NCBI GenBank assembly: GCA_007922305.1
Contig: ML677333.1
Location: 14,506,547 to 14,570,546 of the forward strand
Reading direction: 5' to 3'
DNA from: Dermatemys mawii
Lineage: Eukaryota; Chordata; Testudines; Dermatemydidae
DNA length: 64,000 nt
The notes beneath the pieces were generated by a model. The model had not been told where the DNA came from, ran no database searches, and saw only the letters and a list, made by a program, of their open reading frames with translations. The number at the start of each line of letters is the position of its first letter. Positions within the stretch are counted from its first letter, which is position 1. This document shows, piece after piece, positions 1 through 11,834 of this stretch. The position numbers and the translations under genes are program-made.

Positions 1-190
1 CCTGGCCAATGGGAGCTGCGGGAAGCGGCACAGGCAAGGCCACCTCTTCCCACACCTCCCATTGGTCGGGAACAACAAACTGCAAGCACTGGGAGCAGCT
101 GTACCTGCAGGTGCTCAGGTAAACAAAGCGTCTCGTGGCCCACCACAGGCTTATCCTGAACAAGCCACGAACCAAGTTTGGGAACCCCTG
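1..190. mobile_element. GC-rich hAT-type MITE, truncated by the window edge
   Basis: The stretch CCAATGGGAGCTGCGGGAAGC and the terminal TTGGGAACCCCTG (ending about 190) belong to a GC-rich inverted-repeat family common in turtles. A related copy lies at 25755-26035 in the opposite orientation. The left end is outside the window, so the target duplication cannot be checked. Confidence 0.55.
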
Positions 191-599
191 GTCTAAACTA
201 AAGTTCATATTACCTGGAATCTAAATAACTAAACAAATTTGCTTACTAAGTATTCAACTATCTGCTCCTTGCACCACTCCCTCCCCGCAAAAAATCCTTA
301 GAAAATACAGCTGTTCGTGAGATCACAAGGATCTCAAAAAGCATTCTCCCACACAGTTTTTCAGCCCAATATCAACCCTCAGAAGCCTTAAACACAGGGT
401 TAAATTGAAGCAAATAAATGATGAATGATTCCACATGTACTGTTTAGGACTCCACTGAGCTGCACATTTGGAAAGTTTTACATCCCTATTTTGATTATTT
501 TCTACACATGTGAGACCATGTGAAGCAACGAAACACCTGAATAATTATTAATTTAAGCACTGTTGCCATGTTAGTCCCAGGATATAAGAATAAAATATC
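191..599. other. Intronic DNA, nothing recognised
   Basis: AT-rich sequence with no open frame, repeat terminus or structured element that I can support. Confidence 0.5.
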
Positions 600-1262
600 A
601 GGAAACATGGGAGGGAGGGGGGAAGAGTCACAGGCTCACAGCCCTCACTGGAGCTATGGGGAAGGGAGGCACACAGCCCGAGGAAGCTGCAGGTCAGGAA
701 TGCACGGCCCCAACAGCAGCCCACGGCCCCACCGCAAACTGGTCATGAGCACACTACCCCAGCTCCGGCCCCCACCACAAACCATGGGTCAGTGGGGGAT
801 GAAGTGCCAGGGCAGAGGCGTAGGGGGGGGTTTAGGATGCTGACTCCAGGTGGGAGTTTTGGTGTGGGAAGGAATGCAGGTTGGCACTTACCTCAGGCAT
901 CTCTCTGGAAGCAGCAACATCTCCCTCTAGGTCCTAGGCAGAGGCATGGCATGCTGCCTTGGCCACAAGCACTACCCCCCGCAACTCACACTGGCCGTGA
1001 CTCCTGGCCAATGGGAGCTGTGAAGCAGGTGCTCATGGCGGGGAGAGCACTCAGAGTCCCCCTGGCTGTCCCTGCACCTAAGACCCAGAGGGAGATGTTG
1101 ACATTTCCAGGGAGCTGCGTGGAGCCAGGTAGGGAACCTGTCAGACCCATGCCAACCGGATGCCGTCGTCTGGCAATCATACGATATCAGGACAAATGGC
1201 ATCCCAATAATATATCAGTTGAGACAAAGAGTTAAATATCAAGACATTTGGTCAGCAGATAT
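600..1262. mobile_element. GC-rich inverted-repeat (MITE-like) element
   Basis: An inverted pair is visible: the arm at about 901-946 (GCAACATCTCCCTCTAGGTC) is the reverse complement, with mismatches, of about 1073-1117. Between them is a short block related to the GC-rich MITEs at the window edge (CCAATGGGAGCTG). Open frames here (568-1235) have no coding character. The boundaries are approximate. Confidence 0.45.
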
Positions 1263-1275
1263 GAGACACACAAAG

Positions 1276-1440
1276 TGGGTGAGATAATAACTTTTGTTAT
1301 TATTTTATTGTACCAACATCTGCTGGGGAAAGAGACAAGCTTTCAGGTTTCTGAAGGAGAGAGCGCTGTATGTAACTAGAAAGCTTGTCTCTTTCCTCCA
1401 TCAGAAGTTAGACCAATAAAAGATATTATCTCACCCATCT
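1276..1440. mobile_element. Fold-back repeat of a second PLE-type terminal family
   Basis: GTGGGTGAGATAATA at 1275-1289 is mirrored by TATTATCTCACCC at 1423-1435, and AAAGAGACAAGCTTT by AAAGCTTGTCTCTTT. This gives arms of about 70 bp around a short centre. It matches a sauropsid repeat built like the Penelope inverted termini found elsewhere in the window, including the AAGCTTTC core. The assignment to PLEs is inference. Confidence 0.55.
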
Positions 1441-3117
1441 TTTCTCTCTCATTATTAATTTAATACATTTTATTAAATTACAAAAAGTTGTAATTTTATT
1501 ATTGCTTTTACTTTGTATTTAACTACTTTAAAAAGATAAAGGGCAAAAGATGATAATCAGTTTGAATACATGAAACTGCTGTTTGTTGCATTCATCTCTC
1601 TCATGTGCGTGCATGCACACACCCAGACCTCAGCAGAAGTACATTATTGGCTCTTCTTAACAAATTAATCACTAAGCATACACCCTTTTGAAAACCACTT
1701 GCATCAAGAAAAGCAAATCAAGAGCCAGCAGTAGTTAAAGGTTACGAAGCCTTAGTTATTCCATGCAAGTCACTACACGATGCTGTGTCCTGAATGGAAA
1801 AGTAATGCACACAAATTACTTGTTAAGCTTCCACCTTGCTCCCTTACAGAAAAAGGTGAGAAATGCAAGTGATATATTAATGTAAGGTATAATAAACCAT
1901 TTATGACAATTAAAACTTCTGAATATCTGAGAGAGAGAGAGAGATGAGGCCACTTACTACAAAGCAATTTTTCCCCCAAACATGCCAACTTATGTACATG
2001 ACTCAGTTGTCAAACAGGCAGGATACAATCCATATTTTTCCCCTTCTTTCATAACTTCACTACCAAAATTACAGCAACCTACTTTAAGACATGAGACGAG
2101 CTGATTTTAAGTCTGGTTGTCATCAGCAACATCATAATTCTGGTGCATCTTACATTGTATAATCTTCAAATAACGTTTATTTTTCCAAGAAGCGTTTATA
2201 TGCCAATGAAATAAAACAATACATGTTACCTTATGTTTCATTAGTTACCAAATTGTGCTAACAAATGCCAGAGAATATTAACATCAAGATATGTTTATAC
2301 ACACACACACACACACACATATACATACACACACAGATATTATACTTAAGTTGAAGAAACTAATGTTCATAAAACCAAAGTCCTTATCAAGCACAGAAAG
2401 ATAGTGACACTATGAGACTTAGTTCACAGAACTGTGGCAATAAAAAACAGCCTCAAATATCCAAGTAAAAATTGTCATTTTGTCCACTCAGATTCTTTCC
2501 AGTCATCAATATGCAGCCTTTCCTCTTCACTGGCTTTCTGTTTATTTCTGGCTGCTGGGGATCATTTTTAAAGCCTTGTACCAGTTCTTTGGAGCACTAC
2601 CTCTCCTCTTATATTTCAGCAGAGATGTTACGATTGGCAAACATGCTCTTGCTTTTACTTCCTAAATGTGAATCCTGTGACTGATAGCAGGGCATTCTCA
2701 GTTCAGCGATCTCTCTTTTTTTTTAGGATTTAGTCCAAGCCAACCAACCTATATGGAAAAACATACGATCCATTTATTGTTTAGGATTTGACTAACTTGG
2801 GAATTATTAGTTAATATTTATTTGTTTACGTAGCACCCACAAAGTCAGTCACTTTGCAGACATTCACAGTCCTTGAAATATACTAGATGACTTGTACTCC
2901 TTTACCCTAATCTTTATATTCAAACAAACATTTTATTTTGAGTAAGAATTAATTCAGTGGTGCTGGAATCCACTTTTTAGTTATTCTCTACAAAAGACAA
3001 GCCATCAAAATGTCCTTCTTGCCATCTGCTTTTGAGTCTGCCAGAGACAGTCTTGACAGACCATACACAATTTGTGTTTGTCCTGTATTGCATTGTTCTT
3101 TATTACATCTGTTGCGC
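1441..3117. other. Intronic DNA with microsatellites only
   Basis: This AT-rich sequence holds a short (GA)n at about 1929-1943 and a (CA)n/(TA) tract at about 2297-2335. I recognise no gene or transposon. Confidence 0.5.
2297..2335. repeat. (CA)n microsatellite
   Basis: A run of about ten CA dinucleotides is followed by imperfect ATACATACACACACA. Confidence 0.9.
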
Positions 3118-3265
3118 TTCTTGAGGCCTGATGCAAAGCCCAATGAAATCAACAGGAATCTTTCCTCTGACTTCACTGGATTCTTGATCACACCATTTGG
3201 GTCAAACACTGGTGTAACTGCATTGAAGTCAATGAAGTCAGTGAAGATTTTACCCTACCATGGAA
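3118..3265. repeat. Ancient amniote interspersed repeat (palindromic CATTGAAGTCAATG type)
   Basis: The text GGCCTGATGCAAAGCCCAAT and CATTGAAGTCAATGAAGTC resembles a very common, old sauropsid repeat with internal dyad symmetry. It is degenerate and family membership is from memory only. Confidence 0.4.
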
Positions 3266-4463
3266 GAATCTCATTCCAGTAGGCATCATTTAGAGAATGC
3301 CTGCAGTTTTCGGGGGGAAAAATAAGTTAATTATTTAAAACTGTCTATTTAAATATGATTTTATGATAAAGCTAATCGCTGTCTATGTAACAAACTGTTC
3401 TTTGTAATTTGGAAGATATGTATGGGATTTAGACAGTAAAGCTGATTGGAGCTAATTCCTTCATCTTATTAAGTGTGGAAGAACAAAACATATGTTACTT
3501 GAGGAATAGTTAAACACCATCTGCATTGTGAGAGAGTTAGCTGTATTCAGCTCAACAAACACCGTGAACATTTTTTACTGTAATACACTCAGTTCACCAA
3601 AAGGGCATGGAGTGTAGGTTGTTACTTCGACTGTTTGTAGACAAAAGTTGACCTATAAACAAAAAAAGTATAGTTACAAACTGATTTTACACAAATCAGC
3701 TCCTGATATTTGACTATATCTACAGCTTATTTCTCATGGTTCAAATCAGGAGGACATAACATCAATATGACTAACCATATATGTCAATCAAATCAAGCTA
3801 TTCTGTGCAGCCACATGTTCCTATTGCTGTTACCATCTAACTTTCTTCCCATTCTCTCCATTTCTTTGTTAAATCCACCTCATATCTGGGCTTAAAAGCA
3901 GATAGCGAGAAATGCGGTTTTTTCAGCCCCTAACACAATTAGGTCGTGTGCCTTACTGAGGTCTCTGGGAGCTATTTTAACAGAAGTTAAGTAATAGTAA
4001 TCTGCACTAAGAGACATCTTCATCATGCACATACGAAGCTACCACACTGAAGGGAGACATCATTGAATCTACACTAACCATGGTATTTTTATCCTCCAGG
4101 CACATAGGAGGCATTTCAGGACACGAAGAAAAGAGCAAACAGAACACTTCTAACAAGTATTACGTAGAGAAAAGCAGAATCATCCGTCAGAAACTAGAAT
4201 AAGCAGAGGTAATTATTTATATTTTACCTTTCTTTTTAAAAGTACATCACCATCTGGTTAAACTGCTGGGATGGGGAGCTAGTGATGGGTTAAAAAACAG
4301 ATGTCTTTACTTATTTTACCAGTAATAGATTAGATTTTCGCAAATGAAAAAACTAAAAACCTCATTTTCCACCCAATGATCTATTTATTCACTTTTTCAA
4401 CTTCATTCATCTTACAAAATAAAACAAACCTGACAGATTCACTTGCTGGGTCTCGTTCTAGCT
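3266..4463. other. Intronic DNA, nothing recognised
   Basis: No supported gene, repeat terminus or structured element was seen in this stretch. Confidence 0.45.
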
Positions 4464-4683
4464 CAGGGGTTCTCAGACTTTTGAACTGGTGACCCCTTTC
4501 ACAAAGCAAACCTCTGAGTTCAACCCCCCCCATACGTTTAAAAACACCTTTTTATTTATTTAACACCATTATAAATGCTGGCGGTGAAGCGGGGTTTGGG
4601 GTGGAAGTTGACAGCTCATGACCCCCCATGCAATAACCTCATGATCCTCTGAGGGATCCCGACTCCCAGTTTGAGAACCCGTG
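4464..4683. mobile_element. hAT-type MITE, 220 bp, with target duplication
   Basis: The left terminus CAGGGGTTCTCAGACTTTTG mirrors the right terminus CAGTTTGAGAACCCGTG. The 8-bp flanks are TTCTAGCT and TACTAGCT, differing at one base, as expected for a hAT insertion. There is no coding capacity. Confidence 0.8.
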
Positions 4684-4758
4684 TACTAGCTAAATTATAA
4701 ATGTTTAAAAATAATTTAGGTCCAATGCTGTAAAAGTTTACAACCTACTTCTATCATA

Positions 4759-5841
4759 CAGTAACTCCTCCCTTAACGTTGTAGTTATGTTCCTGAAAAA
4801 TGTGACTTTAAGCAAAACGATGTTAAGCGAATCCAATTTCCCCATAAGAATTAATGTAAATGGAGGGGTTACGTTCCAGGGAAATTTTTTTCACCAGAAA
4901 AAAGGCGTGTGTGTGTGTGTATATATATATATACATACACACACACATGCTATATATATATATATATACACACACACACAAACACAAACACAGTATAAGT
5001 TTTAAACAAAAAAAATTTCTAATCGTACACAGTGATTATGATTGTGAAGCTTGGCTGAGGTCAGGAGTTAGAGAGTGGGATATTTCCCAGGGAATGCCTT
5101 ACTGCTAAATGATGAACTACCAATTGGCTGAGCACTCAGGGGTTAACTCTCACACTCTACAAGGCAGCAGGAAAGGAGGGTGGGGGGACAGCTTGGCAGG
5201 CAGAGACACACACCATGTGTGCGTCTGTGTGTGTGTGAGAGAGAGAGAGATGCGCATTTCCCCTTTAAGTATGCTGACTCTGCTCTTAAGCACACTGCCT
5301 TGTTAATTAGATCAGCTTGCTGAAACCGCAGCTGCTGCCAGCCAGCTCCCTCCGTCCTGAGCCATCGTGTGTCCCCCCTGCTCTATGGAAGATAGGGTAA
5401 GCGGGGTGCAGATGCAGGTGTGGAGGGGACACCCTGACATTAACCTCCCTCTTCCTTCCCTCCTCCCACACATAACAAGCAGGAGTTTCGGGGAGCAGCT
5501 CCAAGGCAGAGGACAGGAGCAGCACATAGCAGTGGGGGGAGGGACAGTTGTACAGCTGGCAACTGACAGCCTGCTGGGCAGCTGCTGCACAGGGAACTTA
5601 GGGGAGTGGGGTGCCAATAGTGGGGAGCTGATGGGGAGCTGCCAGTCCACCATGGTTCCAAGCCCCCACCAGCTAGATGCAATGGGCTGCTCTTCCTGCA
5701 ATCAGTGGACAAAGCAAGCGGCTGCCAAACAATGTTAGAAGGAAGCATTGCACAACTTTAAAACGAGCATGTTCCCTAATTGATCAGCAACGTAACAACA
5801 AAACAATGTTAACTGGGACAACTTGAAGTGAGGAGTTACTG
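4759..5841. mobile_element. Tigger-type non-autonomous DNA transposon, copy A (1083 bp)
   Basis: The left end CAGTAACTCCTCCCTTAACG and right end AAGTGAGGAGTTACTG are inverted repeats flanked by TA on both sides, the signature of Tc1/mariner-Tigger elements. Subterminal text (TTTAAGCAAAACGATGTTAAGCG) is of Tigger type. No transposase frame is present. The GC-richer interior (about 5290-5750) is shared with copy B at 8443-9269, so the open frames there belong to the repeat. A compound TG/TA/CA microsatellite has expanded inside it. Confidence 0.8.
4906..4996. repeat. Compound (TG)n(TA)n(CA)n microsatellite
   Basis: Alternating GTGTGT, ATATAT and CACACA tracts lie inside the Tigger-type element and are absent from its relative at 8443-9269. 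Confidence 0.9.
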
Positions 5842-6610
5842 TATATGGTAGCTACCAGACAGTAAGCTATAATTTTGATTCTATTTTCCCCACCATCATT
5901 ATTAGGACAGTGTTTCACTTCTGAAAAATTCTGAAATGGGCTTTCAATATTAATACAAACACTTTTATATCAAATAATTAAATCCTCATGTTACAGCATA
6001 CTTAATGGAAGATAAACAATGTAGTCAGTATAAATTTAAGATTAGCTCAGCTTCTAGCAAGAAAGCGTTGGATATATTTTAAGATCTGCCTCCTCCCTTG
6101 GCTACTATACAGGAAGAGGAATCTTGTTAATTTCCCTCTTCTGATGCTTGGCCAAGTTCTGGCAGGCAGAAAAAGCAGTGGAGCGCCCTGTGTACAAACC
6201 CAGGAAAGTAACCCCACAATAATTCCCATGGGGGGCACGTTAATTGAAAGCATGGAGAAATTTTTTATACATGGCCACTGATTTTGGGCGCCAAACTGGA
6301 GACTCCTTACAGCATATTGTCTCTAGGTAGGCACTCAAAAACAGAAGCAATCAAAATCAGAGGCCACCCCCGAAAATGTTAGGCTGAAATTCTTGTGGAA
6401 TGAACAGCTTTAACTACAGTTGGATTAAAGGTTTAAGCCAACCATGCTCCCCCTGGAAAGCCTGCCACAGGCCATTACAGAACCGACAAATGATTTTTTT
6501 TAACCCCTGTAATTATTTGTATATTCTACAGCAACTCTGAAACCAGGCTGTCCATCCGCCATCCACTTGAGGGATAATTAATATACTACTATTACAAAAT
6601 CAGATGTTTT
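5842..6610. other. Intronic DNA, nothing recognised
   Basis: The open frame at 6047-6253 has no recognisable features. No repeat terminus was seen. Confidence 0.45.
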
Positions 6611-6611
6611 T

Positions 6612-6765
6612 CCTGCAGTGCGATCTCAGGCAAGTCACTTACCCTCTCTGTGCCTCAGTTTCCTACCAATAGAAAGGGAATAAACTATTTCCACACCTCA
6701 CAGGAATCTGAGAGGATAACAACATTTAGATTGTGTGGTGCTCATATGACGCCCATCAGTGCAGA
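6612..6765 (+). mobile_element. MIR / CORE-SINE relic
   Basis: The segment CTCAGGCAAGTCACTTACCC followed by CTCTGTGCCTCAGTTTCC is the conserved core of MIR-type SINEs, present across amniotes. The copy is degenerate. Confidence 0.7.
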
Positions 6766-7859
6766 ATCTTAAGTACCTAAAATAGATACCTAAGACATCT
6801 AGCAGACATTGAATTACTTACACATTTAATATTAAAGCAACTGAGAATACAGAGGAGGGAAGCATGTTGTCCACATTATGATATAATCAAGAACAAACCA
6901 GTTAAACATTACAGTGACCCAAGCAAAACAAAATGCAGCTAACAGAATATTTAACAATTTCGTTGCTTCTTTGATTCTAAACCAGTCCCTTCAATATTGC
7001 TTATATCAAGTCTACACAGAGCTCAAGGCATGGGAAAACTCCATTTTCAATTTTGTTTTGTGACATATACCCACAATACTGTAAAGGAAAAATGAATTGA
7101 TAAAATATATATTTCATACCTGCATCACAAAATTCTACATTGCATGCCTTGTAGCTGACAATGGAACAGGTTTTATGTAGCATGTGCTCAGGAAATTTCC
7201 ACTCCTATGGCTTTGTTCAAAAGGTAATTCTGTTTGATTGCAAGGGCTTAAAATGATCAGCAAATGCATGTTTCCTACATAGCCTCCCTCAAAATAGATT
7301 AGAAATTTCACTAGAAATGTATTTTGTCAGAAAATCTTCACTACCAACAGACACGAATTTATAGCACCAGAGAACAAGCCATATAAAAGTTCACTTGGCA
7401 TAGTGAAATAAGGAAGTCCTGAAGCTATCTGAATATACAACAAAACTTTCAGGAACATAAAATTGATTAGTTCAATTATAATCACATCTGCTGCTTTGAG
7501 GTGTTCAAATGCACACTTAACACAATGCTAGACAAAATTATAGATCTCAGTCTGAAATTATATTGATAATCTGATCTTTACTCAGGGGTAAAAGAAGGGC
7601 CTACGAACACCAGGTGGTTTTATATAAAATATTGCAGTTCCACCCCTAGACAATACTATGGCTTAAAAACAGTTTCAGCCTTCACTTTTAACTCCTGACT
7701 TTTTTGTTGATTTCAACTAAGACGCTACAATTGATAACATAACTGTGAAAGTTTACATGAAAAACCGTAACGGCTAACAGAGAGATTTGTAAGATTTGGC
7801 CACTTACACAGAAATGTTTACCATGGAATATTTGTGCTAAGTGAAAGAATCAATAAGTA
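6766..7859. other. Intronic DNA, nothing recognised
   Basis: AT-rich sequence without a supported gene or repeat. Confidence 0.45.
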
Positions 7860-8067
7860 CAGGCATGTCGTGTCTTATGCTGATTCAGCTTACGTGATTT
7901 CCACTTTACGCGGTGTGCAAAAACAAAAAAAGAAGAAAAAAAATTTCAACTTCCTGCAGGGGGCGCAGTTTCGCCTCCCATGAAATCAATGGGTTCTGGC
8001 TATACGCGGTTTCCACTTTAAGTGGTAACCGCAGAACGGAACCCTCGCGCAAGACATGACACGCCTG
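7860..8067. mobile_element. Tigger-type MITE, 208 bp, with TA duplication
   Basis: The left terminus CAGGCATGTCGTGTCTTATG mirrors the right terminus CAAGACATGACACGCCTG. Both ends abut TA. This is the Tigger terminal style (CAGGCAT...). There is no coding capacity. Confidence 0.8.
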
Positions 8068-8129
8068 TATACACAAAGACACAGAATTTGAAAAATTTCC
8101 TCAGCACCTACTCACTTGAGGAGTGAGGG

Positions 8130-8251
8130 CCTCTCTATATTACAAAATTAGGTTACCATATTAAGTCGACCTATAGCAACCTCAGTAATTAAATCGGCGG
8201 TTGGTCTCCATACTACCCTCCTTCAATCGGTGGTGTTCATCCTCACCAGGA
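8130..8251. mobile_element. Left segment of a hAT-type MITE, interrupted at 8251
   Basis: GGGCCTCTCTATATTACAAA and AAGTCGACCTATAG resemble the ends of a common sauropsid hAT MITE. The sequence breaks at a PLE and resumes at 10063 after the duplicated target TCCTCACCAGGA, so the PLE inserted into this MITE. Confidence 0.6.
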
Positions 8252-8442
8252 AGAAGGAGGAGTACTTGTGGCACCTTAGATACTAACAAATTTATTTGAA
8301 CATAAGCTTTCGTGGGCTAGAACCCACTTCATCAGATGCACAGAGCAGAACATACAGTAGGAAAATATATATACACAGAGAACATGAAAAGGTGGAGGTT
8401 CCCATACCAACTTTAAGTGGCTTAGTCAATTAAGTTGAGCTA

Positions 8443-9269
8443 CAGGAACTCCTCACTTAACATTGTAGTTACAGTCCTGAAAAATGCAACTTTAAGCAAA
8501 TCCAATTTCATAGAGTATAAGTTTTAAACAAACAATTTAATACTGGTACACAGTGATGATGATTGTGAAGCTTGGTTGAGGTGGAGGAGTCAGAGAGTGG
8601 GATATTTCCCAAGGAATGCCTTACTGCTAAATGAACTAGCAATTGACTGATTTCTCAAGGGTTAACTCTCACACTCTGCAGAGGAAAGGAGGGAGAGCAG
8701 AGACAGAGACAGAAATACAATCTGTATGTGTGTGAGAGATTCCCCTTTAAGTATGCAGATGCCTAAGTGCACTGCCTGATTAATTAGATCAGCTTGCAGA
8801 GAGCTCCCTCTCTGTCCCTCCTGCTCTATGGAAGATGGTGTAAGTGGGGTGCAGGAGGATGGGGGAGGGAAACACCCTGACATTAGCCCCACTCTTTCTC
8901 TCCTCTCTGCCCCCACCCCCCCACACGAAGCAGGAGTCTCTGGGAGCAGCTCCAAGACAGAGGGCAGGAGCAGCACATGATAGTGCGGGGAGGGACACCT
9001 AAACTGTCGGCAATCAATAGCCTGCTGGCCAGCTGCTGAACAGGGAACTTAGAGGAGTGGGGAGCTGATGGGGGGCTGCTGGTTCACACTGGTTCCAAGC
9101 CCCCACCAGCTAGCTGCAATGGACTGCTCTTCCTGCACACAGTGAACAAAGCAAGCAGCTGCCAAATGATGTTAGAAGGGAGCATTGCACAACTTTAAAC
9201 AAGCATGTTCCCTAATTGATCAGCAACTGAACAACGTTAACTGGGACGACTTTAAGTGAGGAGTCCCTG
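8443..9269. mobile_element. Tigger-type non-autonomous DNA transposon, copy B (827 bp)
   Basis: The ends CAGGAACTCCTCACTTAAC and AAGTGAGGAGTCCCTG are inverted and flanked by TA. The interior parallels copy A at 4759-5841 (for example GATCAGCTTGC, CTGCTCTATGGAAGAT and the block with AAACAAGCATGTTCC), with several deletions. It lies inside the minus-strand PLE and is therefore younger than it. Confidence 0.82.
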
Positions 9270-9456
9270 TATTATCAGCAGGAGAGAAAAAACTTTTGTA
9301 GTGATAATCAGGATGGCCCATTTCAAATAGCTGGCAAGAAGGTGTGAGTAGCAGTAGGGGGATACTTAACATGGGGAAACAGATTGTAGTTTGTGTAATG
9401 ACACAGCCACTCCCAGTCTTTATTCAAGCCTATTTTAATGGTATCCAGTTTGCAAA

Positions 9457-9921
9457 TTAATTCCAGTTCAGCAATTTCTTGTTGGAGTCTGTTTTTGAAG
9501 GGTTTTTTTGTTGAAGAATTGCCACTTTTAGGTTTGTTACTGAGTGATTAGATAAATTGAAGTGTTCTCCTACTGGTTTTTGAATGTTATAATTCCTGAT
9601 GTCAGATTTGTGTCCATTTATTCTTTTGCGTAGAGACTGTCTAGTTTGGCCAATGTACATGGCAGAGGGGCATTGCTGGCACATGATGACATATATCACA
9701 TTGATAGATGTGCAGGTGAACGAGACCCTGATGGCATGGCTGATGTGATTAGGTCCTATGATGGTGTCACTTGAATAGCTATGTGGACACAGTTGGCACC
9801 GGGCTTTGTTGCAAGGGTAGGTTCCTGGGTTAGTGTTTTTGTTGTATGGTGTGTGGTTCCTGGTGAGTATTTGCTTCAGGTTGGGGGGCTGTCTATAAGC
9901 AAGGACTGGTCTGTCTCCCAA
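9457..9921 (-). pseudogene. PLE GIY-YIG endonuclease fragment
   Basis: The 154-residue frame contains a Cys cluster (CNKARCQLC), then NVIYVIMCQQC and MYIGQTRQSLRKRINGHKSD, then KPVGEHF. This is the same arrangement as the GIY-YIG domain of the better-preserved PLE at 12321-14704. The preceding portion continues in another frame (9893-10084, SHLLQDRP and NRTPLAVTF), so a frameshift separates them. The frame ends early compared with the other copy. Active PLEs use this endonuclease for target-primed insertion; this copy is dead. Confidence 0.85.
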
Positions 9922-10062
9922 GATCTGTGAGAGTGAGGGATCGTCCTTCAGGATAGGTTGTAGATCTTCGATGATGCGCTGGAGAGGTTTTAGTTGGGGT
10001 GAAGGTGACAGCTAGTGGCGTTCTGTTACTTTCTTTGTTGGGCCTGTCCTGTAGTAGGTGAC

Positions 10063-10424
10063 TCCTCACCAGGAGCGCTTTCACTTACTCAAGTGGGACA
10101 CTGACAGCCGGAATCTGAGGCAATGACAGCCACACTGGGCTCATAGCTGGAGCCCACCTGCCCGGGGACTGACATCCAAGCTGAGCAAGCCACTCAATTT
10201 CATAGCAGGGAGACTAACCAAAGTGAAACTGACATTCTGGACAGTTTCACAGCTACTATTATTTCACATTTCCTCTCTGGCTCTGGCTGTCAGCCGGCAG
10301 GAGGCTCACAGCTGGAGACTCCCACCCCCTACCTCCCCACATCAGATCTGTCAGCCCCATTTAGGGCTCACAGCTAGCATCTCTGGGGCTGACAACTGGA
10401 GCTAGAGATCAAATGTGAAGTAGT
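10063..10424. mobile_element. Continuation of the hAT-type MITE (middle segment)
   Basis: After the second TCCTCACCAGGA the MITE text continues (GCGCTTTCACTTACTCAAGTGG, GACACTGACAGCC and further GGCTGACA/GGCTCACAGCT units). It stops where CR1 sequence begins near 10425. A matching right part appears at about 16140-16670. Confidence 0.5.
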
Positions 10425-10740
10425 AGCATCCATGCAATTGACAAGAAAATGCTGATGGGGGAGTAGCATTATATATGAAAGAAATCAGAGTCAAACAAAG
10501 TAAAAATCTTAAATAAACCAAACTGTACCATAGAATTGCTATGGATTCAAGTAATTCCATGCTTAATAATAAGACTATAGCAGTAGAGATATATTATCGA
10601 CCACCTGACCAGGATGGTGATAGTGACTGCAAAATACTCAGGGATATGAGAGACACTATAAAAATAAATCAATAATAATGGGCATTTCAACTATCCCCAT
10701 ATTGCCTGGGCACATGTCACCTCATGATGGGATGCAGAGA

Positions 10741-11153
10741 TAAAGCTGACTTATGAGGACAGGCTGAGGGAACAAGGTTTACTTAGTCTGCAAAAGAGAA
10801 GAGTGTGGGGGAGATATGGTAGCAGCTTTCAACTATCTGAAGTGGGGTTCCAAAGAGGATGGAGCTAGGCTGTTCTCAGTGGTGGCAGATGACAGAACAA
10901 GGAGTAATGGTCTCAAGTTGCATTGGGGAGGTCTAGGTTGGATATTAGGAAACACTATTTCACTAGGAGGTGGTGAAGCATTGGAATAAGTTACTTAGGG
11001 AGTGGTGAAATCTCCATCCTTAGAGGTTTTTAAGGCCTGGCTTGACAAAGCCCTGGCTGGGATGATTTATTTGGTGTTGGTCCTGCTTTGAGCAGGGGAC
11101 TGGAGTAGATGACCTCCTGTAGTCTCTTCCAACCCTGATATTCTATGATTCTT
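10741..11153 (+). mobile_element. CR1 3'-end copy nested inside the longer CR1
   Basis: This is a classic CR1 3' terminus: CTTATGAGGACAGGCTGAGG to CTCTTCCAACCCTGATATTC, ending in TATGATTCTT. The longer CR1 reads GATGCAGAGATAAAG before it and CCTTAAATGACC after it, which are adjacent in CR1, so this is an insertion of one CR1 into another. Confidence 0.85.
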
Positions 11154-11518
11154 CATACCTTAAATGACCACTTTTTGGAGCAGCTAGTCCTGTAACCCAC
11201 AAGAGGAGAAGCAATTCTTGATTTAGTTCTACGTGGAGCACAGGATCAGGTCCAAGAGGTCAATAAAGCTGGACCGCTTGGTAATAGTGACCATAATATA
11301 ATTAAATTTAACATCCCCATGGCAGGGAAACCACCACAGCAGCCCACTACAGTAGCATTTAATTTCAGAAAAGGGAACTACATAAAAATGAGGAAGCTAG
11401 TTAAACAGAAATTAAAAGGTACAGTGCAAAAAGTAAAATCCCTTTTAAAGACACCATAATAGAGGCTCAACTTAAATGTATACCCGAAATCAAAAAACAT
11501 GGTAAGAGAACCAAAAAA

Positions 11519-11832
11519 GTGCTACTGTGGCTAAACAAAATAAAAGAAGCAGTGAGAGGGAAAAAGGCATCCTTTTTTAGAAAGTGGAAGTTAAATCCTA
11601 ATGAGGAAAATAGAAAGGAGCATAAATCCTGGCAAATGAACTGTACAAATATAATTGAGAAGGCCAAAAAAGGAGTTGAAGAACAGCTAGCCAAAGACTC
11701 AAAAAGTAATAGCAAAAAATGTTTTAGTACATCAGAAGCAGGAAGCCCGCTAAACAACGAGTGGGGCCACTGGATGATTGAGATGCTACAGGAGCTATCT
11801 CTTCCCCCAATACCAGGCAAACTCGTTGAAAC
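11519..11832 (+). pseudogene. CR1 ORF2 fragment between endonuclease and reverse transcriptase
   Basis: The frame beginning at 11519 (LLWLNKIKEAVRGKKASFF, then KLNPNEENRKEHKSW) is the linker region of CR1 ORF2. It stays open for about 100 codons before running into the Tigger-type MITE at 11835, after which the translation (to 11914) is meaningless. Small deletions break the frame upstream. Confidence 0.75.
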
Positions 11833-11834
11833 TA

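Larger units (their letters stand above)
8252..10062 (-). mobile_element. 5'-truncated Penelope-like element (endonuclease half)
   Basis: The element lies on the minus strand and is flanked by the 12-bp duplication TCCTCACCAGGA (8240-8251 and 10063-10074). Its 3' terminus (8252-8400) contains the PLE terminal text, including AAGCTTTCGTGGGCTAG. Its coding part (10060 down to about 9460) covers only the linker and GIY-YIG domain; the reverse transcriptase is missing. A Tigger-type element (8443-9269) interrupts it. Confidence 0.85.

Noticed and set aside
5307..5748. Open frames of 72-129 residues at 5.3-5.7 kb as a gene
   Set aside because: They lie inside a Tigger-type repeat. The related copy at 8.4-9.3 kb does not preserve the frames.
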